A stretch of DNA of 64,000 nt, from NCBI GenBank assembly GCA_964007475.1, contig OZ023273.1:135257308-135321307 (forward strand), in the 5' to 3' direction. The position numbers and the translations under genes are program-made. The stretch comes from Hybos culiciformis (lineage: Eukaryota > Arthropoda > Insecta > Diptera > Hybotidae). Below are positions 9,044 to 21,700 of the stretch, one piece after another (positions within the stretch are counted from its first letter, which is position 1; the number at the start of each line of letters is the position of its first letter). Below the pieces are notes generated by a model, which saw only the letters and a list, made by a program, of their open reading frames with translations, ran no database searches and was not told where the DNA came from.

Positions 9044-10991
9044 AATTTTTTTCTATGCAAGGTGGATTTAGTATGGTATAGCTATAGACTTTGGGCTATT
9101 ATATATATTTTATTTTATAATCGACACTGTAACCAAAAATTCTTAAATTCTTAAATTCATATATTTAAAATATAAAACATCAATTTTTAAGATGTATTTC
9201 CATTATAAAATGTTATAATATAACTTTTAAAATGGCTAGAGCCTGAAGATAAAAATGACTGGAAATATTTGTATCTTTGTCAATTATTTCCTCATTTTCA
9301 TCTTGATATAAAATGAATTAAAGCTGACATAATATTAACATCCTAAACTTCCTTTTCATTATTTCTAAATATTTATTTTCTTAAATGCAACTTTTTCACA
9401 AAAAACTATTATCTAATATACTACAATTTTATTCGATTCGGAATTCAATAACCTTTTGGGAACAAAAGCTTTAACTTTACCCATTTTAAAAAATAAATAA
9501 GAATATTAATCTTTCAAAACCTTGGATTTTTTTTAAATTGTTATTAAATTTTTCCCATAAATCGTGTAAATTGGAAAAAAAAATTAAATAGGAACTATGA
9601 CAAGCTTTTTGATAAAATCCCAGCGGATCTCTGTTTAAGTTAATTTTATTTTTTTTAATTTGCTTTGTTATTTACTTTAATTTCATGTGGTTAAAAAATC
9701 TTTTTTAACTTTTTTTATATTTTATTTTTTTCCCTTCATTCATTCCATCACGAAACCATCAACTTTGACCTATTTTAATTGTTCTTTTCATCTGTTTAAT
9801 GAAAATTCTGGTGTGTTACCGTAATTAAAATGTGCTTAGATTTTATTTTCCCATCTGTTTTTTTTTTTGTACATACATATATTTTTTTTTGTTCAGTAGA
9901 AAATTGTTACATAAAAACAATTTAAGAATATTGCATAAAAATAAATTTATTTACTATTTTAGCGTTAGATTTAAAGTTCGTTCATTAGTTTTTTATTTTA
10001 TTGATTTCCTATAGATAAAAATTAAATCTTGTTGTACGATAATTACCTTATACCAAAAAAATACCATTGCTTGTTTAAGAAATCAGATATATTAAAACCA
10101 ATATGTATTTTGCAAAACAAATTAGTAACATTTGAAATTTTAAAATAAAATTCGATGGTAAAATATTTCCCATAACATCATAACATAACCAGATTGAATA
10201 TGTTCTTTTGACAAAGAAAAACTGCTTAGAGATCAAGAATAATACATTATAATATATCGTTTAAGTTTATTCGCTTATATTATGTAATTAATTTAATTCA
10301 ATAACTTCATCGTACATACAAAAATTTAATTTATAAATTCTTAGAATAAATAGAATAAACATCAGCTGAATCTGAAATAGAAAATTTTATAGTCTAGTTT
10401 CGTCACTGTTAGACTATGATAGTCTTCTGAACTAAAAAAATAACTTCATTTCTCTCTTCTCAGTGTTTGTGATATTTTTCTACTCAAACCTAGAAAAAAC
10501 AATAGGTTTATTCGATTTGAAAAATATCCAGTTTTCTTTAATTAATTTGAAAAAGATACTAATAATAAAAAAAAAACCAATTAAAAAGTTGGCCATTGTT
10601 TTGAAAATATTTCCCAGCTAATTTTAAATGAAAATAAAAATTTTCTGCGTAATAAAAGCTAATTTTAATTTTCCGCTTCGAAAAAAAAAAATTGTTATTT
10701 TTTATTTGCAAATGTCCTAAACATTTATATTGCCAAACTTTTATGGAATTGCTTTTTTTTTTGGACTTTAAGAAAGAAATTAAAATAAAAAGCATACAAA
10801 TTTAAAGTTAAAAAAATAGTATACATTTATATATATTTTTAAAATAGAATTTATTGAAACAACTGCGAATCGTTCATTTAATAGAGTTTAAGGTTCTAGA
10901 TCTAAAACTTAGTAAATTAAGATTTGAATTCTTTATAACGAATATGTCATTGCTGTAATTCGAACTTGTATCGCTTCACATTTTCAGATGT
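9044..10991. other. A+T-rich non-coding sequence
   Basis: No supportable gene or RNA. Short frames at 9832-10014 and 10559-10795 are dominated by Phe, Lys and Asn from poly-T/A codons. Confidence 0.5.
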
Positions 10992-10998
10992 GTTAAAG

Positions 10999-11215
10999 CA
11001 TAGATTAAGAATACAGAAAGATTGGAAGTTTCATACAACATTTTTTCAGTCTTTTTTGGTATTTTCTTGTGAATGTGTTAGTAAAACTAAATAAAATTCT
11101 TTTCACATATTGATAATTATCACGTATTTTATTTTGTTTTACTGACACATTCACAAGAAAATGCCAAAAATAATATCGTATGAAGCTTCCCATCTTTCTG
11201 TATTCTTAATCTATG
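10999..11215. mobile_element. 217-bp fold-back MITE (family D), copy 1
   Basis: Termini read inward CATAGATTAAGAATACAGAA on both strands, and the inverted repeat runs nearly the whole length, so the element folds into one long hairpin. The flanking 7-mers, gttaaag (10992-10998) and tttaaag (11216-11222), match at 6 of 7. The copy at 59742-59958 is also exactly 217 bp. The minus-strand frame at 11005-11193 lies inside it and is not a gene. Confidence 0.85.
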
Positions 11216-12178
11216 TTTAAAGGTTAGAATGTTTTTGCTATTTAACTTTATCTTATATTTTTGTTATCAATTTTAAAATATCTTCAGATTGATTTTCTAA
11301 TATTTTGTTTGCTACATGTTTAGGCTAAAATCAACTTTTGGAAATCGAGTTGAGATACTTTTTGAACGAGAGCAATCGTTACTGGAGATAACATAGTTGG
11401 AAAGTAAGTATATAGGAATTTTTTATTTTATTTTATTTTGAAAACGAAATTTATTGATTTTTAAACTCGAATTCTATTTATTGGCAAAATATATGTATGC
11501 AAAATATATGTCTGTGTGTGATAAAAAAAGGATCTCAAAATTTAAGGCGACAAAATAATTTTCTTCTTGATTGAGTTTTATTAACAACTCAAGCAGTAAA
11601 ATTATAAAAATATTTTTTTTTAAAGCTTCAAGTTCTTCGGGATGAAAAAAAATTATAATTCTTAATATTTCAAAAGTGATTTTGATGTTTTGTGGTTTTT
11701 GTTTCATTATTTTCAACTTTTAAAATAAATTATCATTTATAGCAAAGAAAAAAAAATTTTTTTTTTCGAAGAATTAATATAATTAAAAAAGTTTTTGAGT
11801 TAAAATGACAATATTAAAATTCATTCTTTCGTTAAAGAAAACTTACTAATTTGAGGAAATTGTTATTTTGAAAACATTATTTTATAATAAATATTGTCAA
11901 AAATAAGAAAATAACATTTTTCGATAGTCACGTGAAGTTTTGATCTTGTTTCATTGATTTTGATGATAAATTTTGGGTTAAATAAAAAAGGAAATTCCTA
12001 TACAACGACCAATGTGACACTATAATAAGATTTTTGTAAAATATTTAGATTATACAAATAGAATATAATATAATTGGCAGGATTTCAAAACCAACGTCAT
12101 CTTGATAATTGCTGCTTTCATGAAACAAAGAAAATTATTTATATTTTTTGAATTAATTTTTTATAGATAGATTAAATA
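11216..12178. other. A+T-rich non-coding sequence
   Basis: No gene recognised. A 240-base minus-strand frame at 11474-11716 has no motif and A+T-biased composition. Confidence 0.5.
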
Positions 12179-12358
12179 GGAAAATTAAAATATGTGAAAT
12201 TAAAAATTTATCGGTACAAATTAACATTTTTTTTTCTTTTTTAATAATTGGAATTATAATATTTTGAAGTTGGAATAATTATAAAAAGTCTAGTATGATT
12301 TCTGTTTATATGTTTTTCAATGTTAGAAACGATGAAATAATGAACAATATGAAAATCG
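12179..12358 (+). repeat. dispersed direct repeat C, copy 2
   Basis: About 180 bp, near-identical to 8863-9043 and in the same orientation. Flanking sequences differ completely on both sides, so the duplicated unit is sharply bounded. The pair looks recent because neighbouring A+T-rich sequence would diverge fast. Confidence 0.85.
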
Positions 12359-14057
12359 TTAGTAGTGTAGTGTTAATAAATTATAAAAATGTTATTTTTT
12401 TTTATTCCATTATTGCATAATATTTAAAAATATATATCGGCTTGACAAACTCTTAAGGCACGTCGTGTCTTCGTTGGGTGAAAAACACAATTGCGGTAAG
12501 AATGCGGGTGCAATGTCCTAAGCTTTAAAATATTATTGCTTGAAAAAATAATAATAAAATTAATAAAAAAAAAATTTTAATTTCAAAATCGTTCATCTTC
12601 TACGGCTCATAAAGAATTAAATGTAATTTTCGTTTAACAACGTTTTTATTTCAGTTGAAAATAAGTTTTACCCCTTTTTAAATAAAAATTTACCTTTCTT
12701 TTCATAAACTTTGGTAATACATGTAATAAAAATCTGAGAATGATTTTTGCAATTTTAAAATAAAAATAACTTTCTGAAAGGGATGATCATTTCTTTGTTC
12801 GGTTAATAACATTGTACGAAGGATAAAACTATTAGTAAAACATTTTTTTTCCTATATACCTTATTACCAGTAAATTAATTGAAATAATTCGTTCTAAATT
12901 TGAAAAAGCAACAATAAAAAGAAAGGAATTATAGAGAAACATTTCCAGAAATTGAAATATCTTTTAAAATTTCACCGTAACATCGATTGATTGGAACAAA
13001 TCTCAAGAAATTTGAACCAATGTCTTACCTTACATAAATATAATATAGTTACGTTACTTGTAAGAACATAGTAAGAAATACTTTTTATTATTTTTCTAAA
13101 TAAAAATATAAAATTTAAATTTACATTTAGCATAAATGTTAAAAGGTATTTTTATTTAAAAAAAAAAAAAAGAAGCTTTAAGGGTGAAAAGATTTCAACT
13201 TCGAGAAAATTATCTTTATTTCGATAAACTTATTCGTGCATGATTTTTTATGAGATTCGCTTTTTAAATTTAAATATTTTCAAATAATTTTTTAAAATGT
13301 TTCGCCCTATTTAATATCATTTTACTGTGTATTACACCCCCTTGTTGCAAATTTTTTCTATTTAATGAACATAAAGATGTACTTACTTACTCACCTGGTA
13401 GTTGTGAGAAATAATAAAAAAAAAAATCATAATTTAATATTTTGTTAATAATGTTTTAATATTTATTCTAAAAGAAATCTCAAGAACTATACAAACATTT
13501 CGAAACTTAAAACTCTTGAATTTTAACTCCTTATTTAGAGGTTGAAAATTTGAAAAAATAAAATCAATCGTTGAATGAATGAAAGAAAGTTTAACATATC
13601 TGTGTCATGGAGTTGGTAAGACTTTAAAAATTCTCAAAATACGAGATACAATTTTGTTAAGTACTTTCTACAACCACGACGAAGTAATATCGGCCAGATT
13701 ATTAATCGAATTAAAGTTATTGTGAATTGTTAATATCTTTCCTTGTTTTATTCATAATTGATTGTCATAAATAAATTTTTTTTTATATTTTTTCGAGAAC
13801 TAAAAATAATTTTCTTTATATTCTTTGTCAAAGTTTGTCCACATTATTTTTTGATAAAAAGTTATAAATTGAAGATAATTTTCTTATCTATGAATTTTAA
13901 GGATAATGTCATTATTAATCTTTTAACTCTAATTCTGTATATTTAAAAAATAAGTAAAAGTTTAATATTTATTTCGAAAAGCTAGTAGAGTTATGTGTAC
14001 TTTATATTTTTTATTGAAAATGAAACAAACTTTATTAATAAAAATAAAGTTTAAAAA
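12359..14057. other. A+T-rich non-coding sequence with one GC island
   Basis: Mostly unique A+T-rich sequence. At about 12440-12520 lies a GC-richer patch containing a possible GTAAGA donor (see findings). The plus-strand frame at 13758-13946 is low-complexity. Confidence 0.45.
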
Positions 14058-14321
14058 AAATAAGTTAAAAACGAGTTTTCCAAAAAACTGAGGCCAGGCC
14101 GCATGAAAAAGTAGAAAATAATTTTTTCTTCACACACAGAGGTGGACTCAGATTTTTTGATTGGGACGTAAGTGATTTGATTCATGAAGAGAAAGAATAT
14201 TCAAGAGAAATGTTCCAATCAAAAATCTGAGTCCACCTCTGTGTGTGAAGAAAAAGTTATTTTCTACTTTTTCATGCGGCTTGGCCACAGTTTTTTGGAA
14301 AACTCGTTTTTAACTTATTTT
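14058..14321. mobile_element. long near-perfect hairpin, probable fold-back MITE
   Basis: Arms 14058-14165 and 14213-14321 are inverted copies of about 108 bp with only a few mismatches, around a 47-bp unpaired centre. The arms include gaggtggactcagatttttt-type sequence and the reversed partner. Target duplication cannot be set because the edges run into poly-A/T. Confidence 0.75.
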
Positions 14322-14399
14322 TATTTTCTGCTTTTTCACGTTAACTAAATTGTTATTATGTGCTGCATGGATGTTTGAAAACAATTTTATGACTAATCA

Positions 14400-14980
14400 T
14401 ATCAATGAAAATTTTTCCGATGATTTTTCCGCTTTTTAGGGTTTTCCATGGAGTTTTCTGCAAAAGCAACTTTATGCAACTCATTTCGCTCTACAACTTT
14501 GTCTCAGGTTGCAAAACGCTCAAACGCTTCCTTGGTCGCAAAAACTCCGGAAAAGCGTTTTACATGAATTTTCTTCGATTTTTTCTGCAAGTTTTCACCA
14601 TTGTCGGAGAGAAAGTAATGATGCCAGTTGATAGGGAACTTGATCCTGCATAATTTAGAAAACTTTTATACCGGAAAATTTTCCAGAAAAGTCGGAAAAT
14701 TCCGGAAATTTTTTTCGGAAAAATCAGAAAACTTTGCATTTTTCCTAAAACGGATTTATCACTACTCAAATTTGTACCGAATTTTCAAATGATTTTTCCC
14801 GATTTTCCGGGTGTTTCATGGAAATTTCCGCTTCCAATTTTGATAGCTTCAATTGTCACGCGACATGAACCTTTGTGCCAAATTTCAGCTCGCTGTGATT
14901 ACGAAAAGTGGGCCTACGAGAGTGTCGAAAATAGTAAAGAAATATACAGACAAATTACTTTCCAAGTTAATAAGAATTGT
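14400..14980. repeat. GC-richer unclassified element with internal tandem homology
   Basis: Two related segments start near 14410 and 14787. Each runs gatgatttttcc/aatgatttttccc, then gggttttccatgg/gggtgtttcatgg, and on to a gtctcaggttgc/gccaaatttcagc block. The period is about 377 bp with strong divergence. Composition is clearly less A+T-rich than the flanks, and repeated ccggaaa motifs fill the middle. Frames at 14405-14653 and 14789-14998 fall in these homologous segments but encode no known domain, so they are treated as repeat sequence. Confidence 0.5.
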
Positions 14981-14990
14981 GTCCTCAAAA

Positions 14991-17900
14991 AAACTTAATT
15001 TCAAATATTAAACTATGATTTTTTATAAACATGGTACAGATACATAATATACATAAAATATAATATACAATTTTTTTCGCGAAACCATTAAATTTAGAAA
15101 TTAATTAAATTTATGAAATCGAAATTTTTAACATTTTTTCTCAATGAAACAGTTAGCAGCTCATATGAATTTTTAACACATATAACATATACTATATAAT
15201 ATAATTAATAAAATATTTAACATTCTACGAAATTTTCCCATATTCATAGCTGTACATTTTCCCAGGGTACATAATATGGTAAAACAAACCACATTTTTTA
15301 AAATTATTTGATGACCAAAAACGACACAAAATAAAATTAATAATTTAAAATTAAAGGTATTTACCCTGTTAATTTTATTTGATATACTATTTAATTTGAA
15401 AATATATATATTTTTTGAAGGACACTAATATACAAATATATATACATATACATATATACATTATCTATTTTAGTTTAAAAAAATATATCAATACAATAAT
15501 AATTATTAAAACTTAATCCATTAAGTTATTGATTTCTTAGTATTTTAAATTAGTTGGAATAAAAGTTTAACATTTTCGACTTCAAACAGTATTTAGAAAG
15601 ATTTTAAAGAGTCTTCCCATGCGTAGTTTTATCCTATGATATTTAATGTTTTTAACTTCTCTACAAAATAATTCCCATATTATATCAGATTAATTCAAAA
15701 AATTCTGAGAGTCCAGTTCATTGAAATATCTTTTTAAATATTTTTCGTCTTTAAAAGTATTTTTGTATATTTTATTTATGCCGCCAAATTTAAGTTAAAA
15801 ATTTATTTTCAAACTTTTTATTCAGTTTTTATCTCTGTCCCGAACAGAAAATCAGAATGACATAGAATTTGTAATGAATTTTTCATTACATGGAATCATG
15901 GATATGTTGAATTAGGAATGAATTTTTTTTTATTGTCAAAGAAAACTTTGTCGTATTCGCTTCATTTAATTTTTTATTTTTTATTTTTTTTTTAGAAAAT
16001 TTAATAAAAACAAAAGGATTTCATTAAGCTTATGTCTATATTGGCAAACAACAAATATTTCTGGGTGTGTCTCATAGGTGTCCTTTTTTTGCGAATTTTA
16101 AAAATCACCCTTAGGATCCAAAATAAAATTAAATAAACTCGTCCTTTTTTTTGCAAATAAACTTCTTGATGATGAAGTTTTTTCAACATTTTTCATTTTC
16201 TGAATTTAAATTGCTTTCCATTTCTATATGATGAAATAAAAAAAAAAAAAAATATTGCCTTAAAGGAAATATGATTTTAAAGCAAATACAAAAGGACAAA
16301 AATTCCAATAGTTGTATGAACGTGATTAGAAAAATATTTTGTGACGAAGCAAAAAGAAAATTATTATTAAGAAGACGAATGTTTTCCTTGAAATTTCTGA
16401 ATAATTTTTTTTTTTTATTTACTTTTTTGTCTTGTTTACGCACGGCATCGGTATTTGAAGACAAATGAGATAGCAAAAATGAAAAAAAAAACATTTTGCA
16501 GAGTATAGTTTTTAAATTAATTTTTTTAGTTTTTAAAAATAAAGATCATGTCAGGTTATACATTAACATGTGGCATGTACGAGGTTAATTTTTAATATGC
16601 GAGGTTTATTTCAAGATGTAGGGAACCTTTCTAAGTGCCATCATATATATAAATTGAAGAAGTGGTGCTTTTGCACCTAATTATACACTTGCATAGTTTT
16701 AATATTTAAAATTACACGAATAAAAGATAGAAATCTAAAATATTGTTTTTTACACACATTTTTTACACACATTGAGCCTTAAAAAAGATGGACTGAAAGA
16801 CATTGTCGACAATATCCAACCATAATAAAAGTCATTTAGTGATAAACTTGCTTCACAAACGAAGTTCTCGTTAACTTTGAAAAATTATTTCCAATTTTTT
16901 ATCGATTTCTTTGCAGCAGTAATTTCTTTTATCCTTTTGAACTAATTTTTCTATAAGCAAAAAAAAATCCTAAAATTTTTTCAACATTTCGTCATAAATA
17001 GATACAGTTTTTATTTAAAAAAAAATACAAATAAATAAAAGCTTTAATTATTTCCATCGACTTCTTTTCAATACTAAATTCAATAGTCAACTGAAAATGT
17101 AAAAAAAAAGAAGAAAATTATGAATGAAAAATTTTCTTTCGGTAAAAATTGACAAAAACAAAAAAACTCTGAATAACTGAACGAAATTTTCTCACAGGAA
17201 GTAGGAAGTAAAACATAATAGAAAATAAGGAAAATATATTTGTAAATAGGAAAATAGCACAAAATATAATTAAATTTATCTACAATTTTAGAATATTAAT
17301 GGTAACTAAGGTTTTTTTTTCTTCTTTTCATGAATTATTTTAGAATCTTGTATGCCACCAAAGAAGTTATGTCTACATTGTAGGTGGGTATAGAAATAGA
17401 AGATACGTGTATATTAATTTTCTTATTGATTGGATTAATGATTATTCCAATATACATAAACTTAAATTGTGTAAAATTTTTAAAGGAATAAAAACTTTTG
17501 AGACAGGCTAGATTTTTATATAAATTTTGAATGCTTAGGTACAAAATTTTCTATTTTGAAATCTGGCACTCTTCATATATTCAATAATGGCAACTATCAT
17601 GACATTTTAGTGATAATTAAAGTAATTAAATAATTAAAAAAAAAGGCCCTATGCAGACTTAAAATTTTGCTGTCTAGTCATTAATTTCAGATATTTTCAT
17701 TTTAGTCTACTAATTTGTATGAATTGCTTAATCATAATGTAATCAATAGAAACAAAATTTAAAAATTTAAGCTTCCACAAAAATTCTGTTGAACTAACAT
17801 TGGTTAAAGGAGGTATATATTAAATTTTCTTCAAAAAGTATATTCCAAAAATAGTACACACCAAACAAATAAATAAAAAAACTACGAACGTTTATAAATA

Positions 17901-18365
17901 AAAATTATTTTATTGTTTAACTAACTTTATTAAAAAAAATAAAATGAAATTTAATTTCGACCAGAAGAAGTTGCTGAAAAATGAAAAATATTGTAAAACT
18001 TTTCTGCAGCAAATGCATGTTAAAATAAAACATAATATATAAAATAAGAAATAAAATTTTAATATAGGAAAAGACAAGCAAAATATATAAGAAAGGACAA
18101 AAATTTTACTTAATTAGAGTTCCCTAAAGTTTCATTTTCTTATGTTTTTATTTTCATGTTCAAGAGAAAATTTATCGTCTTTTGTTATTATATTCAAGGA
18201 ACATTTTTCTTTTCAAGACAATGTAAAATATCCTGTAAGAAAATTTTTAGTTCGTAGGCCAAAGATAATTATTGAGGTGAATTGGTCAGTCTGTGATAAG
18301 AATTTGTAATTAAAATAATTGAAAAAAAAAAAAAAGAAAGAAAATTTTAACGAAAGCATTATACG
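14991..18365. other. A+T-rich non-coding sequence
   Basis: No gene recognised. Frames at 16183-16494 (minus) and 16271-16468 (plus) overlap on opposite strands, showing absence of stops by chance. A slightly GC-richer patch at 16550-16690 has no coding or RNA structure that I can defend. Confidence 0.45.
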
Positions 18366-18373
18366 ATGTAGAC

Positions 18374-18735
18374 CAGCGTTTCTCAACCTTTTTACTATTG
18401 CGACCTATAAAATTTGAGTACAAAATAACGCGACCCTTAATCTGAAAATGGTATGCATTGACAAGTAGAAGAAATGAAAGACACCTTTAAAGTTTTTATT
18501 TTAATGACATATTTGTTGTTGACATTCATTTGATAATTTATTTTTTTCCGTTCGATTTGTTTAAAGCGAATGAATTTAAAAAGCTGTTTTCTTATTGCCA
18601 ATGTAAAAACAGAGCAATTTATTGGGAAATAATCAAAATATTTTGTATTTTTGAAAAAATATATGTAGCATTTGTAAGATTTTTCCACTTTCGCGACCCA
18701 AATTCGGGTCGCGACCCTAAGGTTGAGAAACGCTG
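18374..18735. mobile_element. 362-bp hAT-type MITE with 8-bp target duplication
   Basis: Left end CAGCGTTTCTCAACCTTTTT and right end read inward CAGCGTTTCTCAACCTTAGG match the hAT terminal form; both ends continue into GCGACC/GGTCGC sequence. Perfect 8-bp direct repeats ATGTAGAC flank it (18366-18373, 18736-18743), which is diagnostic for hAT transposition. No transposase is encoded; the frames at 18437-18814 and 18530-18736 are shadows of the element. Confidence 0.9.
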
Positions 18736-18743
18736 ATGTAGAC

Positions 18744-21700
18744 AATATTTGTTTTTTTTTCTTCAATAAAGTATAATTGAAATGTGAATAGGATGCTTGA
18801 CCAAAAAGAAGCACAGATAAGTAGATTTAGTACAGAGAGGGAGGATTTTTATTATTTTCTTGAGTTTTCCACTTATTGTTCTTGTCAGTACTTTGAATAA
18901 AATACTGAACATATATATCGACATTTAATTTCGAAAAGATCTGAAAATTTTTTTCAGTCGCAAAAAGTTGAATTAAAAAATATCGAAAAGTGGTAGATAA
19001 ATTGCAATTGAAGTCTCGTGTCGAGTGATGAATTACGGACCGTAATATTATTTTTGTAAATTAACTATAGTAAAATAAATGAAATATAATTTTCTCATAA
19101 TCTTAAGATGACTTATGTAAATCAAACCTTTTTTAAAGATTTAAAATCTAGTCAAATTTGTGGTTTTGGTTGTTTCAAAACCTCTTTTTTTAACTTATTC
19201 TGAATATAAAATTAATAATTCTTTGTCTCAGATTTTAATAATATGAACTCTTCTGCCATAGCAATATTAGCTATGAATTGTGATAAGATCTGTTTATTAC
19301 TTTAATATTTCCCAAACTTTAACTTATTTGGTAATAAATTTTCAAAATAATACCACAATGATAATAACCATTTTTTCCATAATAGTCTACAACAACTTCT
19401 TCCAATTTCACCATCTGAAAAATTTCTTATTTCTTTTTTTTTTTAAATTGGGATGCAAGTTGCATAATTCTTTTATATAATTTAATTTAAGAAAAAAAAA
19501 ATAAATTTAATCTTATTCATAAGGTATATCTCTAAAATATTTGAATATTTTGGTCGTGCGCCAATTTCAAAAAAAAAAAAAAACATAAGAATGTGAACAA
19601 TACAAAAAAAAAAAAATTGTAATATCTTTTCTTATTTATCATAAAATAATCATAAATTAAAAAAAAAAGACATTAAATTAAAAAAAAATATTTTTTTTTT
19701 CACAATTTTTTTTCCCTTTATAATTTTCCAACCATTTATTTTAAAACGAAACCATAATCCTTCTTTTACAGCGTTATTGGAAATTGGTAATAATAATATT
19801 GAAAGTTATTCTGAAATTATTCTGAATTCTATTACTTAGAAAGAAACAAAACTTCGAAGGCATGAAGCAGAGTAGATAGATCTTTGGATACCTGTTTCAA
19901 TCAGTAACAAACTTACGATTTGTAAAAATTGTATAAAAAATTTAACGAAAATAAAATAAGTTAAAGAAAAAATGAATTCTTATATCTTATATTCCGCCGG
20001 GAACTGATTATGAAGAAATCGTACTTGTATAATATTCTTAAAATTATATTTTTAGAAATTTAATTATATGCGAAGCTACAGAACAGAGAATAATATAATG
20101 TGAAATAAATTATTTGTAAATGGAATTATTTTTGTTTTCGCTCCAATCTCCCAATTCCTAGCCGTTGCGATTTTGTTTTTGTTAATATTGTAAACTTTAT
20201 AACCAGTATCTAATATACTTAGATCTTACATCTTTTATTGATTTAATTCTAATTTTAAGATATTTTACAGATAATTAAGAAAATATATATAAAGATAATA
20301 AAACTCCACTGAACTAACTTATTTTTAACCAAAAAATTATTTGCGTATAGTTATGTAGATACATAGATTATGATTGTTATCAAAAGTTTTTTTCTCTAAT
20401 GGAATTTACATCTAATCGTAATTTAAAAAATATTTCTTTTCCTTGACTGATTTATGTAAATATTTTCTTTAAATTTTCCTCTACTTGGGTAACATTTTTT
20501 TTTTCTTTCGTTTTGTATAAAGTCAATAATTTTGCCATCAAATTTTTACAAACAAAGAAACATAAACAAAAATAATTGGTACATGAGGCACAATCAGTAA
20601 TCCGTCATTATTTTCCTTTTTTTTTTTTTTTTTTGATAATATCAAATTCGTTGATTTACCCGTAAAATTTTTATATTAATCGTAAATCGATTTCCTTTAT
20701 TTTCCGAAAATATTCTATCAAATAGGGAGATCAGAATCTGGGGGTTGTATATATAGAAGAATTTTCTTTCTTTTTGTTAAAATATTCATAATTTTTTTGA
20801 CATACTTATAATTTTTTTTTTTTTTGGCATAAATCGATATTTTTATTTCGGGAATAAATAAAATAGAAATATTTATTTTTTAGGTATTTTTTTTTCAAGG
20901 GTGTGCTCATAAATTTTGTTTATTTCCATTCGAATTATCTAAATAAAAAAGTATTTCTTTTTATTAAATTGAATTTTCAAAAAACTAATAACTTAAACTA
21001 TTTTACAGTATATTGATTCTTGTTTTTAGATAATAGTATTTTTTTTATAGTAATTTTAGTACATTTTTAAACAACTTCATATAAGTCGATTACATAGTGA
21101 AAAAACATTTATTTGGAACCCTCCAATTACATTAAGAGTGCAAATTTAAAATATTTTCAAAATTGTTAAGTTTCAATAATTTTTTTTTAGTCTTCTCCGG
21201 GGTTTAATTTTTAGCTGTCTTCTTTGCCCTATCGAATTATATCTTCTAACAGTGGAACTATAAATTTATTAGTGATTAACAAAATATTATAGTTAAGCTG
21301 ATATTAAGAACAATTCCATTTAACGTTGCTATTTTTGGTCGCATAATTTAGCAATATTATATGCACTCATTAAAAATTTTCCAACCTATTTAGAAAATGA
21401 AATAATTCAAGCCTTAATATAGAAGTTATGTTTAACTGAATGTATATAATAATATGAATGTGCACAGTTTTTTTTTTAAATTATTGCAAAACTTTTACTG
21501 CATTTAGAAAATTATTTTGTTTATTTTTGTATAAATTTTCTTAAAAATTTTATTCGAAACAAGAAAATTTTAATTAAGTTAAGTTCTAGAATTATGTTCA
21601 TGAACTTTTGTAGGTGGTTCATATTTAACATAAAAATATTTTGCATTTATACGTTTGTAAGTACTGAACACTTGTTCAGAATTAAATGGATACACTACAC

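Noticed and set aside
16183..16494. 103-codon minus-strand frame
   Set aside because: Low-complexity Phe/Lys/Leu composition, overlaps an equally open plus-strand frame, no domain.
18437..18814. 125-codon minus-strand frame
   Set aside because: Covers the hAT MITE and runs past its boundary into the flank; no transposase motif.
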